From Synechococcaceae cyanobacterium SM2_3_1 (GTDB lineage Bacteria > Cyanobacteriota > Cyanobacteriia > Thermostichales > Thermostichaceae), in assembly GCA_012030715.1 (NCBI GenBank), contig JAAUUJ010000016.1:1-40978 (forward strand): 40,978 bases of DNA. Direction: 5' to 3'. The notes below the pieces were generated by a model that saw nothing but the letters and a program-made list of their open reading frames with translations, was not told where the DNA came from and did no database searches. The translations under genes were made by a program, and so were the position numbers. Position 1 is the stretch's first letter. Every line of letters begins with the position of its first letter. This document shows positions 9,360 to 19,694 of the stretch, piece by piece.

Positions 9360-10284
9360 ATGTTATCGGTTAAGCATTTGAGCGTCAGCTTTACTCTTTA
9401 TGACCAGGGACTGACGCAGAAACAGGTTACCCCTATCACAGACCTTGATCTCTCGGTGCAGGCAGGGGAGGTGGTGGCTGTCGTGGGATCCAGTGGCTCA
9501 GGCAAGAGTCTCTTGGCTCATGCAGTGCTGGGGATCCTTCCCCGCAATGCTCAGGTGAGGGGTCAGCTCCTGTTCAAGGATCAACTTCTGACTCCCCAAC
9601 TGCAGCAACAGCTAAGGGGTAGAGCAATCGCACTAATCCCTCAATCTGTCGGCTATCTAGATCCCCTCAAGTCAGTTGGGTCTCAGGTCAAGAGGGCAGC
9701 CCGCTTAAATGGCATGACAGGAGCTCTTGTACCTCGGGCGGTGAGGTCAGTCCTGGAGCGTTATGATCTCGCTCCTCATGTTCAACAGCTCTATCCTTTT
9801 CAATTGTCAGGGGGTATGGCCCGCCGCGTGCTGGTTTCCACTGCTGCTATCGGCAAAGCAGAGTTGTTGATCGCTGATGAACCTACCCCCGGGATTGCAT
9901 CCCGAGATCGTTAAAGAGACTCTTAATCATTTGAGGGAGCTGGCCAATGAGGGGCGAGCCGTGATCCTGATTACCCATGATATTGAAGCGGCTTTACAGA
10001 TTGCCGATCAAGTTGCGGTCTTCTACGCTGGCACAACCGTCGAGATTGCTAGCCCTCAGGACTTTGCCTCCAACCGTTTGCGTCACCCCTACACCCAAGC
10101 CCTGTGGCAATCCTTACCTCGAAATAGCTTTATTCCTGTACCCGGTTCTCAACCCAATCCGGATCATTTACCTCAAGGATGTTTATTTGCCGATCGCTGT
10201 CCCCAGGCTACGGAGATCTGTCGAGAATCCCGTCCGGAATTAACCTCAGTGCAGGCGGGTTGGGTGAGGTGTTTCCATGCTTAA
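9360..10284 (+). pseudogene. ABC transporter ATP-binding protein, NikD/DppD family, single frameshift
   Basis: Walker A GSSGSGKS, signature QLSGGMARR, then LLIADEPTPG breaks. The next frame resumes PGLHPEIVKETLNHL. The break is in ACCCCCGGGATT near 9890. Confidence 0.88.
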
Positions 10285-10915
10285 GGGAGAGAACCTCGGC
10301 TATCGCTATGGATCAAAGCAACGCTGGATCTTGAGGAACTATTCCTTAACTCTGAGCCCTGGCCAACGATTGGGGCTCTATGGTCCCAGTGGTTACGGCA
10401 AAACCACTCTGGCCAAACTTTTGGCTGGCTATCTCACCCCCATGGAAGGACTGATAACCATCGATGGGACTCCCTTACCCACCCAAGGTTATTCCCCCAT
10501 TCAACTGATTTTTCAAAACCCTGAGTTGGCAGTGAATCCCCGCTGGCGCATCCACCAGATTCTGAGTGAGGCAGGCACTCCTGATCCCGTTCGCTCCGGC
10601 GGCGACTTGTCGCAACACCTTCAGTTACTCAGTATTGATCCTCGCTGGCTTAACCGCTGGCCTCATGAGCTTAGTGGTGGAGAACTGCAGCGCATTGCGG
10701 TGGCCCGAGCTTTAGGATCCCCCACCCGCTATCTTATCTGTGATGAAATGACTGCGATGTTAGACGCCAATACCCAGGCCCTAATCTGGCAGGCGGTCCT
10801 CACCGTGACCAGGCAACGTCACTTGGGGCTTCTGGTGATCAGTCATAACTATGACCTGTTGGAACGTGTCTGTGACCAAATTCTAGATCTGACAGTTTCA
10901 GTAAACTACGGCTAG
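10277..10915 (+). CDS. ABC transporter ATP-binding protein, NikE/DppF family
   Basis: GPSGYGKTTLAK, HELSGGELQRIAVARAL, LICDEMTAMLD. Confidence 0.9.
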   Translation: MLKGENLGYRYGSKQRWILRNYSLTLSPGQRLGLYGPSGYGKTTLAKLLAGYLTPMEGLITIDGTPLPTQGYSPIQLIFQNPELAVNPRWRIHQILSEAGTPDPVRSGGDLSQHLQLLSIDPRWLNRWPHELSGGELQRIAVARALGSPTRYLICDEMTAMLDANTQALIWQAVLTVTRQRHLGLLVISHNYDLLERVCDQILDLTVSVNYG

Positions 10916-11049
10916 AAAAGTTGGCCCAGGACACTGTGGCCTGTAGTCAGCTCAACAATGACACTGATCGCAAAGCCGAGCATAGCCAAACGTCCATTCC
11001 AGGTTTCTGCAAAAGTGGTGAAACCAAACTTTGGCTCGGTATTAGACAT
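10912..11049 (-). CDS. high-light-inducible protein (Hlip / small CAB-like)
   Basis: Minus-strand 45-aa ORF MSNTEPKFGFTTFAETWNGRLAMLGFAISVIVELTTGHSVLGQLF* with the ExxNGRxAMxGF chlorophyll-binding motif. Below the cutoff of the ORF track. Confidence 0.9.
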   Translation of the reverse strand: MSNTEPKFGFTTFAETWNGRLAMLGFAISVIVELTTGHSVLGQLF

Positions 11050-11389
11050 CTTGATTGCTCCTAATATTTACTTGGACAGCTATATCTTTAATATGGACGC
11101 GATGTTAAGTTATGTCAAGCATTGTTTTTTGTCTTGGCTTTATCCTCCCAGGGGGCATTTTGTTAAGTGATTCATCCTGTTAATCCCCTGCTGGGGGAAG
11201 ATTCTTGTACTAATAAGGAAAGTAGCTTAGGTAATCTCATAAGTCATGCCTGATTGCTATACCCTTAAGTAAGCTCCCTATCCATCTCACCTTCACTCTC
11301 GCAAATGGACTATTGTATGTTGCCTAGAAGAAAGCCATAAGAATCACACGATTGCTTACAATAGGACCAATCCTCGTAAGATCTATCTC

Positions 11390-11728
11390 ATGAGCCAGAC
11401 GAGTGACGAGCGAGTCCGCTGGACAGTAGCCGATCTAGACTTGCTCCCCGAAAACAGCAACCGCTACGAAATCATTGCTGGAGAATTGCTTGTGACCCGT
11501 GCACCTCACTGGGGACATCAAAACGCGAGCGGTAATACTCATGCTGAGCTTAGAAATTGGTCAATTTCCTCAGGGTTAGGCAAGGCTGTTCAAGCGCCGG
11601 GGGTGATCTTTAGTAATGTGGATAATGTCATTCCAGATGTGGTGTGGATTAGTAACGAACGACTTGCCAATGGCCTGGATGAAGCAGGACATCTGACCCT
11701 GGCTCCAGAGGAGAAATCAATCTTCTAG
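11390..11728 (+). pseudogene. truncated Uma2 family endonuclease
   Basis: WTVADLDLLPENSNRYEIIAGELLVTRAPHWGHQ... typical N-terminal half. Ends at LTLAPEEKSIF* before the VVEVLSP region. Confidence 0.7.
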
Positions 11729-12216
11729 CTATAGTAACTGTTCCTTAGTCATAGAAGCTTTGGCAAAAGGGCGGGAGCCTGAGTCGCCAAGGAATTATTT
11801 CAAAGGAAAGTCGAGTGATGTGTGAGTCACACAAGTTGGAGTGGACCAACAGAGTACTGCTTCACCTTGAGGGTTAGATCTCCCCCTGGAAGCCAGTCAA
11901 GTCAGCGTCCTTACGCCCATCGGGGGTGTTCTACCAGACCAGAGTGAATACTCTCAGCCACTTGGTGAGAATTAGTTGCAGTAATCTAGCGGTTCTGATA
12001 TCCTGCATTTCATCAGTGGATCCTTGGCTTTGTCTCATCAAATCTGTGGATAAACCTTGCTTTGGCTAAGGCTGGATGAAGGTAGATCTCTGTAAACCTA
12101 GGATTGATGGGAAACCTGCTCTGTTTTCTCTCTACGGATGCAGACCATCCTTTGGGGTGGCAGGTACTGCTATGGTCCGATCTGGATTGTGTCGTTAATG
12201 CAATTATTTGTGGATA

Positions 12217-13272
12217 ATGTTTCCTCCCCCTCAACATACTTCTGCTTCTCAAATTGTTAGGACTGAAGACCCTTATAGTCAGTCTCATAAGTCATCTGGT
12301 TGGAAAAAGGCTGAATCCATGGCCGTCTTACTAGGATTTGGACTGGTCCTGATGATTCTTCTGTCACTGAGTTCTGGAGCTGTCGATCTCACATTGAGTC
12401 AGATCTGGCAGGGTCTGCTGCACCACGGTGATCCGATGGCCCAAACCATCCTGTGGGATCTACGTTTACCCAGAGTCATGATTGCCCTCCTGGTGGGGGC
12501 TGCCTTGGGGGTTGCTGGAGCTTTGTTGCAGGGAATGCTGGGAAATGGTCTGGCGGATCCCTTTTTACTGGGGATTTCTGCTGGGGCCGGTTTGGCGGCT
12601 GTAGGCTTGATTAGCCTTGGATCCCTCACGGGCTGGGTCCCGCTGGCAGCCTGGATCGGAGGTATTGCCACCACCACGGTGGTCTATGGTCTGGCCAGAA
12701 CCCCTTCCGGTTTACCAGTTGAACGGCTGATCCTGGCAGGGGTAGCGATTAGTGCTTTGTTTGGAGCGTTGAGTTCTACCCTGCTCCTGATGGCAGATGA
12801 TCGGGTGCAACTGGCCCTCAACTGGCTGATTGGGAGTTTGAATGGTCGCAGCTGGCCCGAAGTGAAAGTGGTAGGGCCTTACATTCTGTTGGGATTAGGA
12901 GCTAGTTTGACCCTGACGCGCTCCCTTAACCTATTGAGTTTGGGAGAAGAAATTGCGGTGGGGCTGGGACTGCGGTTGGCCAGAACGCGGTTATGGATCG
13001 GGGGTACTGCAACTTTGTTAGCCGCAGCCTCGGTGAGTGTGAGTGGGCTGATCGGGTTTGTGGGTTTGGTTGTCCCTCACATTGTGCGGCAATTGGTAGG
13101 ACAGGATTACCGCTGGGTTTTACCCCTCTCAGCTGTTGTGGGCGCAACCTTACTTGCAGGTGCTGATCTGCTTTCTCGTCAGGGTGCAGTCGAGTTACCT
13201 GTTGGTGTTGTCACTGCATTGACTGGAGCTCCCTTCTTTGGCTGGCTACTCTATCAGCGGGGACGATCATGA
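12217..13272 (+). CDS. FecCD-family iron/heme/B12-type ABC permease
   Basis: LRLPRVMIALLVGAALGVAGALLQGMLGNGLADPFLLGISAGA, GLIGFVGLVVPHIVR. Confidence 0.93.
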   Translation: MFPPPQHTSASQIVRTEDPYSQSHKSSGWKKAESMAVLLGFGLVLMILLSLSSGAVDLTLSQIWQGLLHHGDPMAQTILWDLRLPRVMIALLVGAALGVAGALLQGMLGNGLADPFLLGISAGAGLAAVGLISLGSLTGWVPLAAWIGGIATTTVVYGLARTPSGLPVERLILAGVAISALFGALSSTLLLMADDRVQLALNWLIGSLNGRSWPEVKVVGPYILLGLGASLTLTRSLNLLSLGEEIAVGLGLRLARTRLWIGGTATLLAAASVSVSGLIGFVGLVVPHIVRQLVGQDYRWVLPLSAVVGATLLAGADLLSRQGAVELPVGVVTALTGAPFFGWLLYQRGRS

Positions 13273-14093
13273 ACCAGGCACCCTTACCATTACTCACGAC
13301 TACCGATCTTGGAGGCGGATATCAGCAAAAGCGGATTATCCAGGGACTTGATCTTGAATTGCAACAGGGGGAATGGATGAGCTGTGTAGGCCCTAATGGC
13401 TCTGGCAAGTCCACTCTACTGCGTTTGATCAGCCGGATTCTGCCACTCCAACAGGGGCGAGTGCTACTGGAAGGTCAAGCAATTCATGAGCAACCCCCAC
13501 GGGAGGTGGCCAGGAAGTTGGCGATTTTACCGCAACAGCAGCAGCTTCCCAAGGGGTTGACAGTCCGACAGCTGGTAAGCCTGGGGCGCTCTCCCTATCA
13601 GCCCTGGTGGAGGTGGGAGTTACTGCCTGAAGATCACGACAAGGTCACGGAAGCGCTGTTGCGAGTCCAGATGGAATATTTTGCAGATCAGCCTGTGGAG
13701 CGTCTGTCTGGTGGGGAGCGACAACGGGCTTTTCTAGCTTTGGCCCTGGCTCAAGATCCCAAACTGTTACTGCTGGATGAGCCCACCACCTATCTAGATT
13801 TGCGCTATCAACTGGAGTTGCTGGAGCTATTAAAGCATCTGAATCAGGAGCAAGCCCTGACCATCGTTACTGTTTTGCACGATCTCAATCTGGCCGCTCG
13901 CTATAGCCATCGCGTCACGCTACTGCATCAGGGTCAGATCTGGGCGGTGGGATCTCCAAAAGAGGTGTTGACACCTGAGCATCTCCGGAACGTGTTTGGC
14001 ATCGATGTTGCCCTGATCACCACGCCAGTAGGGTTACAGATCTGTCCCCTAGCTTCCACCCAGGTTTTTCCTGTTTCCCCTGTCAATGTTTGA
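13269..14093 (+). CDS. FecE/HmuV-type ABC ATP-binding protein
   Basis: GPNGSGKSTLLR, RLSGGERQRAFLALALAQ, LLLDEPTTYLDLRYQLELLELL. Confidence 0.93.
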   Translation: MNQAPLPLLTTTDLGGGYQQKRIIQGLDLELQQGEWMSCVGPNGSGKSTLLRLISRILPLQQGRVLLEGQAIHEQPPREVARKLAILPQQQQLPKGLTVRQLVSLGRSPYQPWWRWELLPEDHDKVTEALLRVQMEYFADQPVERLSGGERQRAFLALALAQDPKLLLLDEPTTYLDLRYQLELLELLKHLNQEQALTIVTVLHDLNLAARYSHRVTLLHQGQIWAVGSPKEVLTPEHLRNVFGIDVALITTPVGLQICPLASTQVFPVSPVNV

Positions 14094-14113
14094 TTAGCAA
14101 GTGAGAAGTGACG

Positions 14114-16453
14114 ATGAAAAAATGGTTAGCTTCCAGTGTTTTACTTTCTATGACCCTGACCTCTCCTGCCATAGCTGAGCAGATCAATCCTCCAGTCTCC
14201 AAACAAGAGATGGAAGAGACTATCACCACAGCCCAAGCTTTGGAAGAGTCTAGTGAAGAGAGCCCCGATCCAACTTTACAGTTACCAGTCTTTCTACTAG
14301 AACAAATTACGGTCACAGGGACACGAACGCCTCGCCGAGTTTCAGATTCTCCCGCAAATATCACAGTGATTGATCAACAACAACTGAACCGCAATGTTGT
14401 CCAGGATATTGAGGATATGGTCCGTTACATTCCTGGGGTATCTGTGGGTAATAATCTGCGCTATGGGTTCCAGGATTTCAACATTCGCGGGTTAGAGGGC
14501 AATCGGGTTCTGATCCAGGTGGATGGGATTCGGCAGCCGGAACGCTTTGTGTTTGGTCCCTTTAATCTTGGTCGTGATTATTTCGAGATTGAAACGCTGA
14601 AAACAGTGGAGATTGTCAGAGGTCCGGCCTCCAGCCTTTATGGAAGTGAAGCTCTGGGAGGAGTTGTTACCTACACCACACTCGCTCCCTCTGATTTATT
14701 GGCGATCTCGGGTGAAGATACCTATTTTGGGCTGACCAGCCAAGCCAACAGCAAAAATACGGGTTACACCAACACCCTGGCCATGGCAGGTAGGCAAGAG
14801 CGGTTGGAGGCCATGTTGATGTACACTCGCCGCGACTTTAGTGAAACTGAGATTTTTTCCCGCAATGGCGAGATCAATAACCCTCAGTCTGGATTGGGTC
14901 ATAACTTTCTGGCTAAGGCGGTCTACCGACTGGATGAGAACAGCAGTTTGAAGCTAACTGGAGAGTACTTCAACCGCGTGACAGATACCACCACCCTGCC
15001 ATTTAATCTGGCCTCCGGGATCCTCAACTTTGATGAGACAATCGACACAGAACGCACCCGGATCAGTCTGGAGTACGAGTACGAGAATCCGGATCACCGA
15101 CTTTTTCAGGTGGCGACAGCCCGAGCCTATTACCAGCCTGCCACAACTTCAGAAACTAGCCTCGATGAAAATCGCATCCTCAGAGATGAAACCCCCGTGG
15201 GTCGAGATACCTTTAATGAGCTCGTCAGCGACTTGGTGGGTGGCGATCTACAGATAGAGAGTAACTTCCGGACAGGATCCTTGAAGCACCGCCTCGTGCT
15301 GGGGATGGAGCTCAACAATACTCGCAATGAGCGTCCCCGCGACAGGATCCAAACCAACCTGAATACAGGCGAATCAACCCGAGAAATCCCGCCTGACACA
15401 TTCCCCACCAAGGACTTTCCCGATTCAGACACAGCCCGTTTTGGCATTTTTCTGCAAGATGAGATCGAGACTGAGCAGGGACAACTGACTTTGATTCCAG
15501 GCATCCGTTATGACACCTATGATCTCAGTCCGAAAGTGGATGAGGCATTTTCCGCCAGTGGAGCTGAAGCAGTGAGCTTATTTGCTGATTCCATTTCTCC
15601 TAAATTGGGTGTGGTCTGGAAATTTAGTCCTGAACTCACAGCGGTGGCGCAGTATTCCAGGGGATTTAGAGCTCCCCAATACAATGAGGTCAATAGTGGA
15701 TTTACAAATTTAACCAGCCCATTTTTCCGCTACCGTACATTATCCAATCCGGATCTCAAACCTGAAACCAGCGATAGTTTTGAGCTCGGTCTCCGAGGGG
15801 TATTTCCTCGCGCAAGTTTTAGCGTGACTGGATTTTATAATACCTACGATGATTTTATCGAAGCTTTTGTGGAAGTTGGTGCTGAACCTTCGCCCCCAGA
15901 TTCTGGTCCGCCCGGAGGTCCGCCTCCCCCGCCCGTGATTCTCTTTCAAAGCCAGAATATTAGCAGTGCCCGAATCTATGGTGTGGAAGCAACAGGGAGT
16001 TATTTCTTTAATCCTGATCTGAGAGGATGGAGTATCGACGCCAGTCTGGCCTGGTCGGTGGGAGACAATCTCACGGATGATCAACCCTTGTTTTCCATCA
16101 ATCCTCTGGAGGCCATTTTTAGCTTGAACTATGACGATCCAAATGAAAAATGGGGAGCGCGACTGATTGCTACTCTGGTGGGTGATCCCCGCGATCCAGA
16201 GCGGGAACCCACTCAACTGGATCCGGATCAGCCCCCTGCCATTCCCTTTGTACCAAGTGGATATACCGTGGTTGATTTGTTGGGCTACTACAACATTAAT
16301 GAGAGTTACAGTCTTAATTTTGGTATCTTCAATCTTTTTGATACAGAGTATTTCCGTTATTCTGACGTTCGTTTTCTTAATCAGGGGCCGGAGGTTGCCC
16401 GTTTTGCTCAACCAGGAACAAATGCCGCCATTAATTTGGTAAGTCGTTTTTGA
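14114..16453 (+). CDS. TonB-dependent receptor (hemoglobin/heme receptor-like subfamily)
   Basis: Signal peptide, plug ITVTGTRTPRRVSDSPANITVIDQQQL, FNIRGLEGNRVLIQVDGIRQPE, LKTVEIVRGPASSLYGSEALGGVVTY, C-terminal ...AAINLVSRF*. Confidence 0.92.
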   Translation: MKKWLASSVLLSMTLTSPAIAEQINPPVSKQEMEETITTAQALEESSEESPDPTLQLPVFLLEQITVTGTRTPRRVSDSPANITVIDQQQLNRNVVQDIEDMVRYIPGVSVGNNLRYGFQDFNIRGLEGNRVLIQVDGIRQPERFVFGPFNLGRDYFEIETLKTVEIVRGPASSLYGSEALGGVVTYTTLAPSDLLAISGEDTYFGLTSQANSKNTGYTNTLAMAGRQERLEAMLMYTRRDFSETEIFSRNGEINNPQSGLGHNFLAKAVYRLDENSSLKLTGEYFNRVTDTTTLPFNLASGILNFDETIDTERTRISLEYEYENPDHRLFQVATARAYYQPATTSETSLDENRILRDETPVGRDTFNELVSDLVGGDLQIESNFRTGSLKHRLVLGMELNNTRNERPRDRIQTNLNTGESTREIPPDTFPTKDFPDSDTARFGIFLQDEIETEQGQLTLIPGIRYDTYDLSPKVDEAFSASGAEAVSLFADSISPKLGVVWKFSPELTAVAQYSRGFRAPQYNEVNSGFTNLTSPFFRYRTLSNPDLKPETSDSFELGLRGVFPRASFSVTGFYNTYDDFIEAFVEVGAEPSPPDSGPPGGPPPPPVILFQSQNISSARIYGVEATGSYFFNPDLRGWSIDASLAWSVGDNLTDDQPLFSINPLEAIFSLNYDDPNEKWGARLIATLVGDPRDPEREPTQLDPDQPPAIPFVPSGYTVVDLLGYYNINESYSLNFGIFNLFDTEYFRYSDVRFLNQGPEVARFAQPGTNAAINLVSRF

Positions 16454-16491
16454 TTGTAGATCGATCACGTTAAGACAAAAGGGATTTCCTC

Positions 16492-17358
16492 ATGCTTTTT
16501 AATCTTCGTTCATCCCGCAGACTGTTGATTGGCAAATTGATTCTCTTTGGTATGTTTGCCTCAGGTCTTTTCTGGCCTTCACTCCAAGGGCAAACCCAAG
16601 TAGCTGCTGAGCGTATTGTGGCCTTGACATCGATTTCCGCCGATCTCATCTACCAGCTGAGTCCTGACAAATTGGTCGGTGTCCCCTCCGGGCGACTCCT
16701 AGATGAGGATCCTCGTTTCGCAGAAATTGCACGAGTGGGATTAGGTAATGGTCCAAACCTGGAACAGATTGTTGCCCTCAAACCTGATGTGGTTCTAGGT
16801 GCTGCGGATTTCCATGAGGATATTGGCAGGCGCTTGCAAGCTCTGGGAATCCCTGTTCAGTTTATTGATCTGGATAGTTGGGATGCGTTGGCTCAAATTA
16901 CCGTTGATCTAGCTCAGCTTACAGGTGCAGATCCAGCTCTACTATTGAAAAGCTATGAAGACCTCATTCCTGCTAAACGTTCCCAAGGCCCCCAGATCCT
17001 TTTACTGGCAGGATTACAACCTCTACTATCCCCTAATAAAAATAGCTGGGCAGGAGATCTACTATCACAATTTGGAGTCCAGAATCTCACGGCAGAACTG
17101 CAAAGTCAGGGGCAATTTCAGGGCTATGTCACTCTTGCGGAGGAAAAGATTCTGGAGGCTGATCCTGAAATTTTACTGTTGGTCAATCCTCAATCTCCAG
17201 ATCCACTCGCTGATTTCCAATCTCGCCCCTTTTGGAAGCAGTTACAGGCGGTTAAGTCAGAACAGGTATATGTTTTTGACTATTATGGACTGGTTAATCC
17301 GGGAAGCTTGAACAAGATTGAGGCAGCTTGCCTAAAGTTACAGGAGATCCTTAGCTAA
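16492..17358 (+). CDS. periplasmic metal/heme/B12-type ABC substrate-binding protein
   Basis: Signal-like N-terminus; ERIVALTSISADLIYQLSPDKLVGV, GPNLEQIVALKPDVVLG, LLLLVNPQ (helical-backbone binding-protein fold). Confidence 0.85.
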   Translation: MLFNLRSSRRLLIGKLILFGMFASGLFWPSLQGQTQVAAERIVALTSISADLIYQLSPDKLVGVPSGRLLDEDPRFAEIARVGLGNGPNLEQIVALKPDVVLGAADFHEDIGRRLQALGIPVQFIDLDSWDALAQITVDLAQLTGADPALLLKSYEDLIPAKRSQGPQILLLAGLQPLLSPNKNSWAGDLLSQFGVQNLTAELQSQGQFQGYVTLAEEKILEADPEILLLVNPQSPDPLADFQSRPFWKQLQAVKSEQVYVFDYYGLVNPGSLNKIEAACLKLQEILS

Positions 17359-17360
17359 AA

Positions 17361-17828
17361 TTAGGATTGCAGATCTTGAGGTATATGCGTTGCTAGGGCA
17401 AATCTGATCCAGTTAGCTTTGGTAAGACCAACCGCGTAGCTGACAAAATCAAAGAAACCTGTCATCAGGAATCCAGTGAGAAGGAAAAAATTCTGTTCAA
17501 GATGATGTTGGCTTAAAGTATCCACACTATTGTCTGTCCACCGCTCCACGCTCACCGATTGGATCCCTGGAGCGGGATTATTTTGGGGATCGGGATCCCC
17601 TAGCCAACTGAGCGTCCAGTAGATCCAGCACCAACACATTGCGATAGTTCGGACTCGTGGCAAAAAGCGGGGCGCGGAACCCGATTCTGTCTCGATCAGG
17701 ATCTGGATGCCGTCCTTGGACTGCTCGATTTCTAAACCCGTCACCGTCGCTAAAGCCTGAGCCAGAGGTGGTCTCGCCGTCCCCAAGAACCCCAAAGCCA
17801 GCACACCGTTTAGCAGGATCCGTTTCAT
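17361..17828 (-). pseudogene. N-terminal remnant of an AMIN-domain TonB-dependent receptor
   Basis: MKRILLNGVLALGFLG...LATVTGLEIEQSKDGIQILIETESG; alternate frame continues SPNYRNVLVLDLLDAQLA, then GDPDPQNNPAPGIQSVSVERWTDNSV. Frameshifted and truncated. Confidence 0.65.
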
Positions 17829-18120
17829 GTCGCCACTTCTCTCACATCGAGTATTGAGAATCACAAGCAGAAAATCCTGGGATCATCATTACGATCGGGA
17901 TCCTTTCTATCGCGGTTGGGATTATTTTGAGCAAGGTGACCGTGAGTTAGGGGAGCGGATCTATCTCAACGCTAGTCAAAATACTTTCGAGATGAATCCC
18001 AGTCTTGAAGGGATCTCGGATTGAGAGCATCGCCAACCGTTAAATCCAAAGCAGCATCGCTGCCTCAGCCCGGATCTTGGCTGGGTTGACATGAGACAAA
18101 ACTGTCATCCCCAAATAGAT

Positions 18121-18222
18121 GGTCTTGTCCCCCTCTCATTAGATCAACTTGAATCCGTGGGCGAGGCTTTACTCAGTTTTAGAGATTTGTCAGACTTACG
18201 ACAGTGGCTAGTGCAACATTGA
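18121..18222 (+). pseudogene. DUF4351-like C-terminal remnant
   Basis: VPLSLDQLESVGEALLSFRDLSDLRQWLVQH* resembles the LPLxQLExLGEALLDFxxLxDLxxWL motif. Confidence 0.5.
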
Positions 18223-18234
18223 CAGTCGGTTGAG

Positions 18235-18860
18235 TCAAAATCTAGAATTCATCTCTTGAGGATCCAGATCAATATTTTCATACAGCATCGCCAGAGAAAA
18301 CTCCATCTTTAAGTGGTCAATCTGAACAAGGGGATCCTCATTCCTTAGATCTGGGCTATCGATCAAGACATACTTCCAAGATCCCTCTTGTCGTTCGTAC
18401 AGTTCCACCTGAAATCGCTGAGAATCCACCAACAGATAAGCATCTAAAGTTGGGATCCTCATGTAGTTTGCTGCTTGATCCCTCGATCACGAGATTCAGT
18501 GCTAGGAGAAATCACTTCGGCGATCAAGCAGGGATACTCAAGATAATCGCGAGCATTGCGATCCCGTTCATCACAAGAGACAACCACATCAGGATAGTAA
18601 TATTTGCCTGACCCGATCATTACCTTTGCATCACTGACAGCCACCTTACACCCTTTTCCCCGGAAGTAAGGCACCAACAATGCCGACAGATTGGCAACCA
18701 CCTGACTGTGAGGAACTGTCCCTCCCGTCATGGCAACAATTCTGCCATTTTCGTATTCATGTTTGCGCTCCTGCTCTGCCTCCCAAGCCAGATACTCTTC
18801 AGGAGATAACTGGGAATCCAGGGTCTGGTGCTGAAGCTGGGCAATCATTGGGATCCTCAT
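18235..18860 (-). pseudogene. Uma2 family endonuclease with single frameshift
   Basis: 18459-18860 ends ...STESRDRGIKQQ; 18235-18462 continues YMRIPTLDAYLLVDSQRFQVELYER. One A in the AAA run restores KQQNYMRIP. Confidence 0.85.
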
Positions 18861-18893
18861 GAATGTGCTAGCTCATTGATATCCTATCCGTCC

Positions 18894-19142
18894 TTATCGC
18901 TGAAGGGCTTTTGGGGTAGTGCCAAAATGGCGCCTAAACGCTGCCCAAAATGCCGAAGGGTTGACATATCCTACCCTCTGGGCAATCGCTGCCACAGATA
19001 ACCTCCGATCCAACAGTAAATACTGCACCTGCTCCATCCGATAGGTCTGCAAATAGCCAAACACCGTAGTGCCAAGCATCGCTCGAAATCCTCGTTTCAG
19101 CTTGAAATCATTCAAACCCACCTGTCGAGCCAGATCCAGCAA
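18894..19142 (-). pseudogene. AraC-family regulator C-terminal fragment (PchR-like)
   Basis: LARQVGLNDFKLKRGFRAMLGTTVFGYLQTYRMEQVQYLLLDRRLSVAAIAQRVGYVNPSAFWAAFRRHFGTTPKAL; upstream AEEFYAPLPAGVGQG is in another frame. Confidence 0.8.
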
Positions 19143-19421
19143 GGAATCGATAGCGTTTCCCCTTGCCCAACCCCGGCAGGTAGCGGGGCATAAAACTCTT
19201 CCGCCCAGGCAGTCGTATCCTCAGCCATACTCAGGTCAGAGCCAAACAGTGCTGTCATTAGTGTAAATGCAATCCAATCTCATTAAGATGAGAGGCAGAT
19301 CCCTACGGATTGGGTTTGAGTATGGCCTGGTTTTCAGGGATCTGATCTTTTTTCGAGAATTGTTTAAGCGAGGATCCGGCTAGGGAAAAGCCATCAGCAT
19401 CTTACCTTGAATACGAGGCTG

Positions 19422-19601
19422 TCAGCGTAGGGGTACTAGCTTCAAAAATTCTGCAAGTAAATAGAGAGAAACGAGATTATTCCGATCCGATTCTGGTGGC
19501 ATCTCCATCAATTCCCGATCCACAATTTCATAGCGAATGTCAGGATCAGTATCGAGGGCAAGATACTCCTTCAAAGTGAATGTTTGCCTGGCAATGGCCA
19601 T
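19422..19601 (-). pseudogene. Uma2 family N-terminal fragment
   Basis: MAIARQTFTLKEYLALDTDPDIRYEIVDRELMEMPPESDRNNLVSLYLLAEFLKLVPLR*. Confidence 0.7.
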
Positions 19602-19694
19602 AGTGTTATCTCTAGATCGCTTTACATGGATTTCAGGTGCCACCAACCCTCGCACCCTTATTGTACAAAGACACAACCTTTCATTGAGGTCACC

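Noticed and set aside
10958-11170. 70-aa plus-strand ORF MTLIAKPSIAKRPFQ...
   Set aside because: It is antisense to the clear Hlip gene at 10912-11049 and has no recognisable domain.
11740-12215. Possible cobalamin riboswitch upstream of the TonB/FecCD operon
   Set aside because: I looked for the conserved B12-box and GGTG-type core and found no convincing match on either strand.
12013-12288. 91-aa minus-strand ORF upstream of the FecCD gene
   Set aside because: No recognisable motif, overlaps the FecCD promoter and start; likely spurious.
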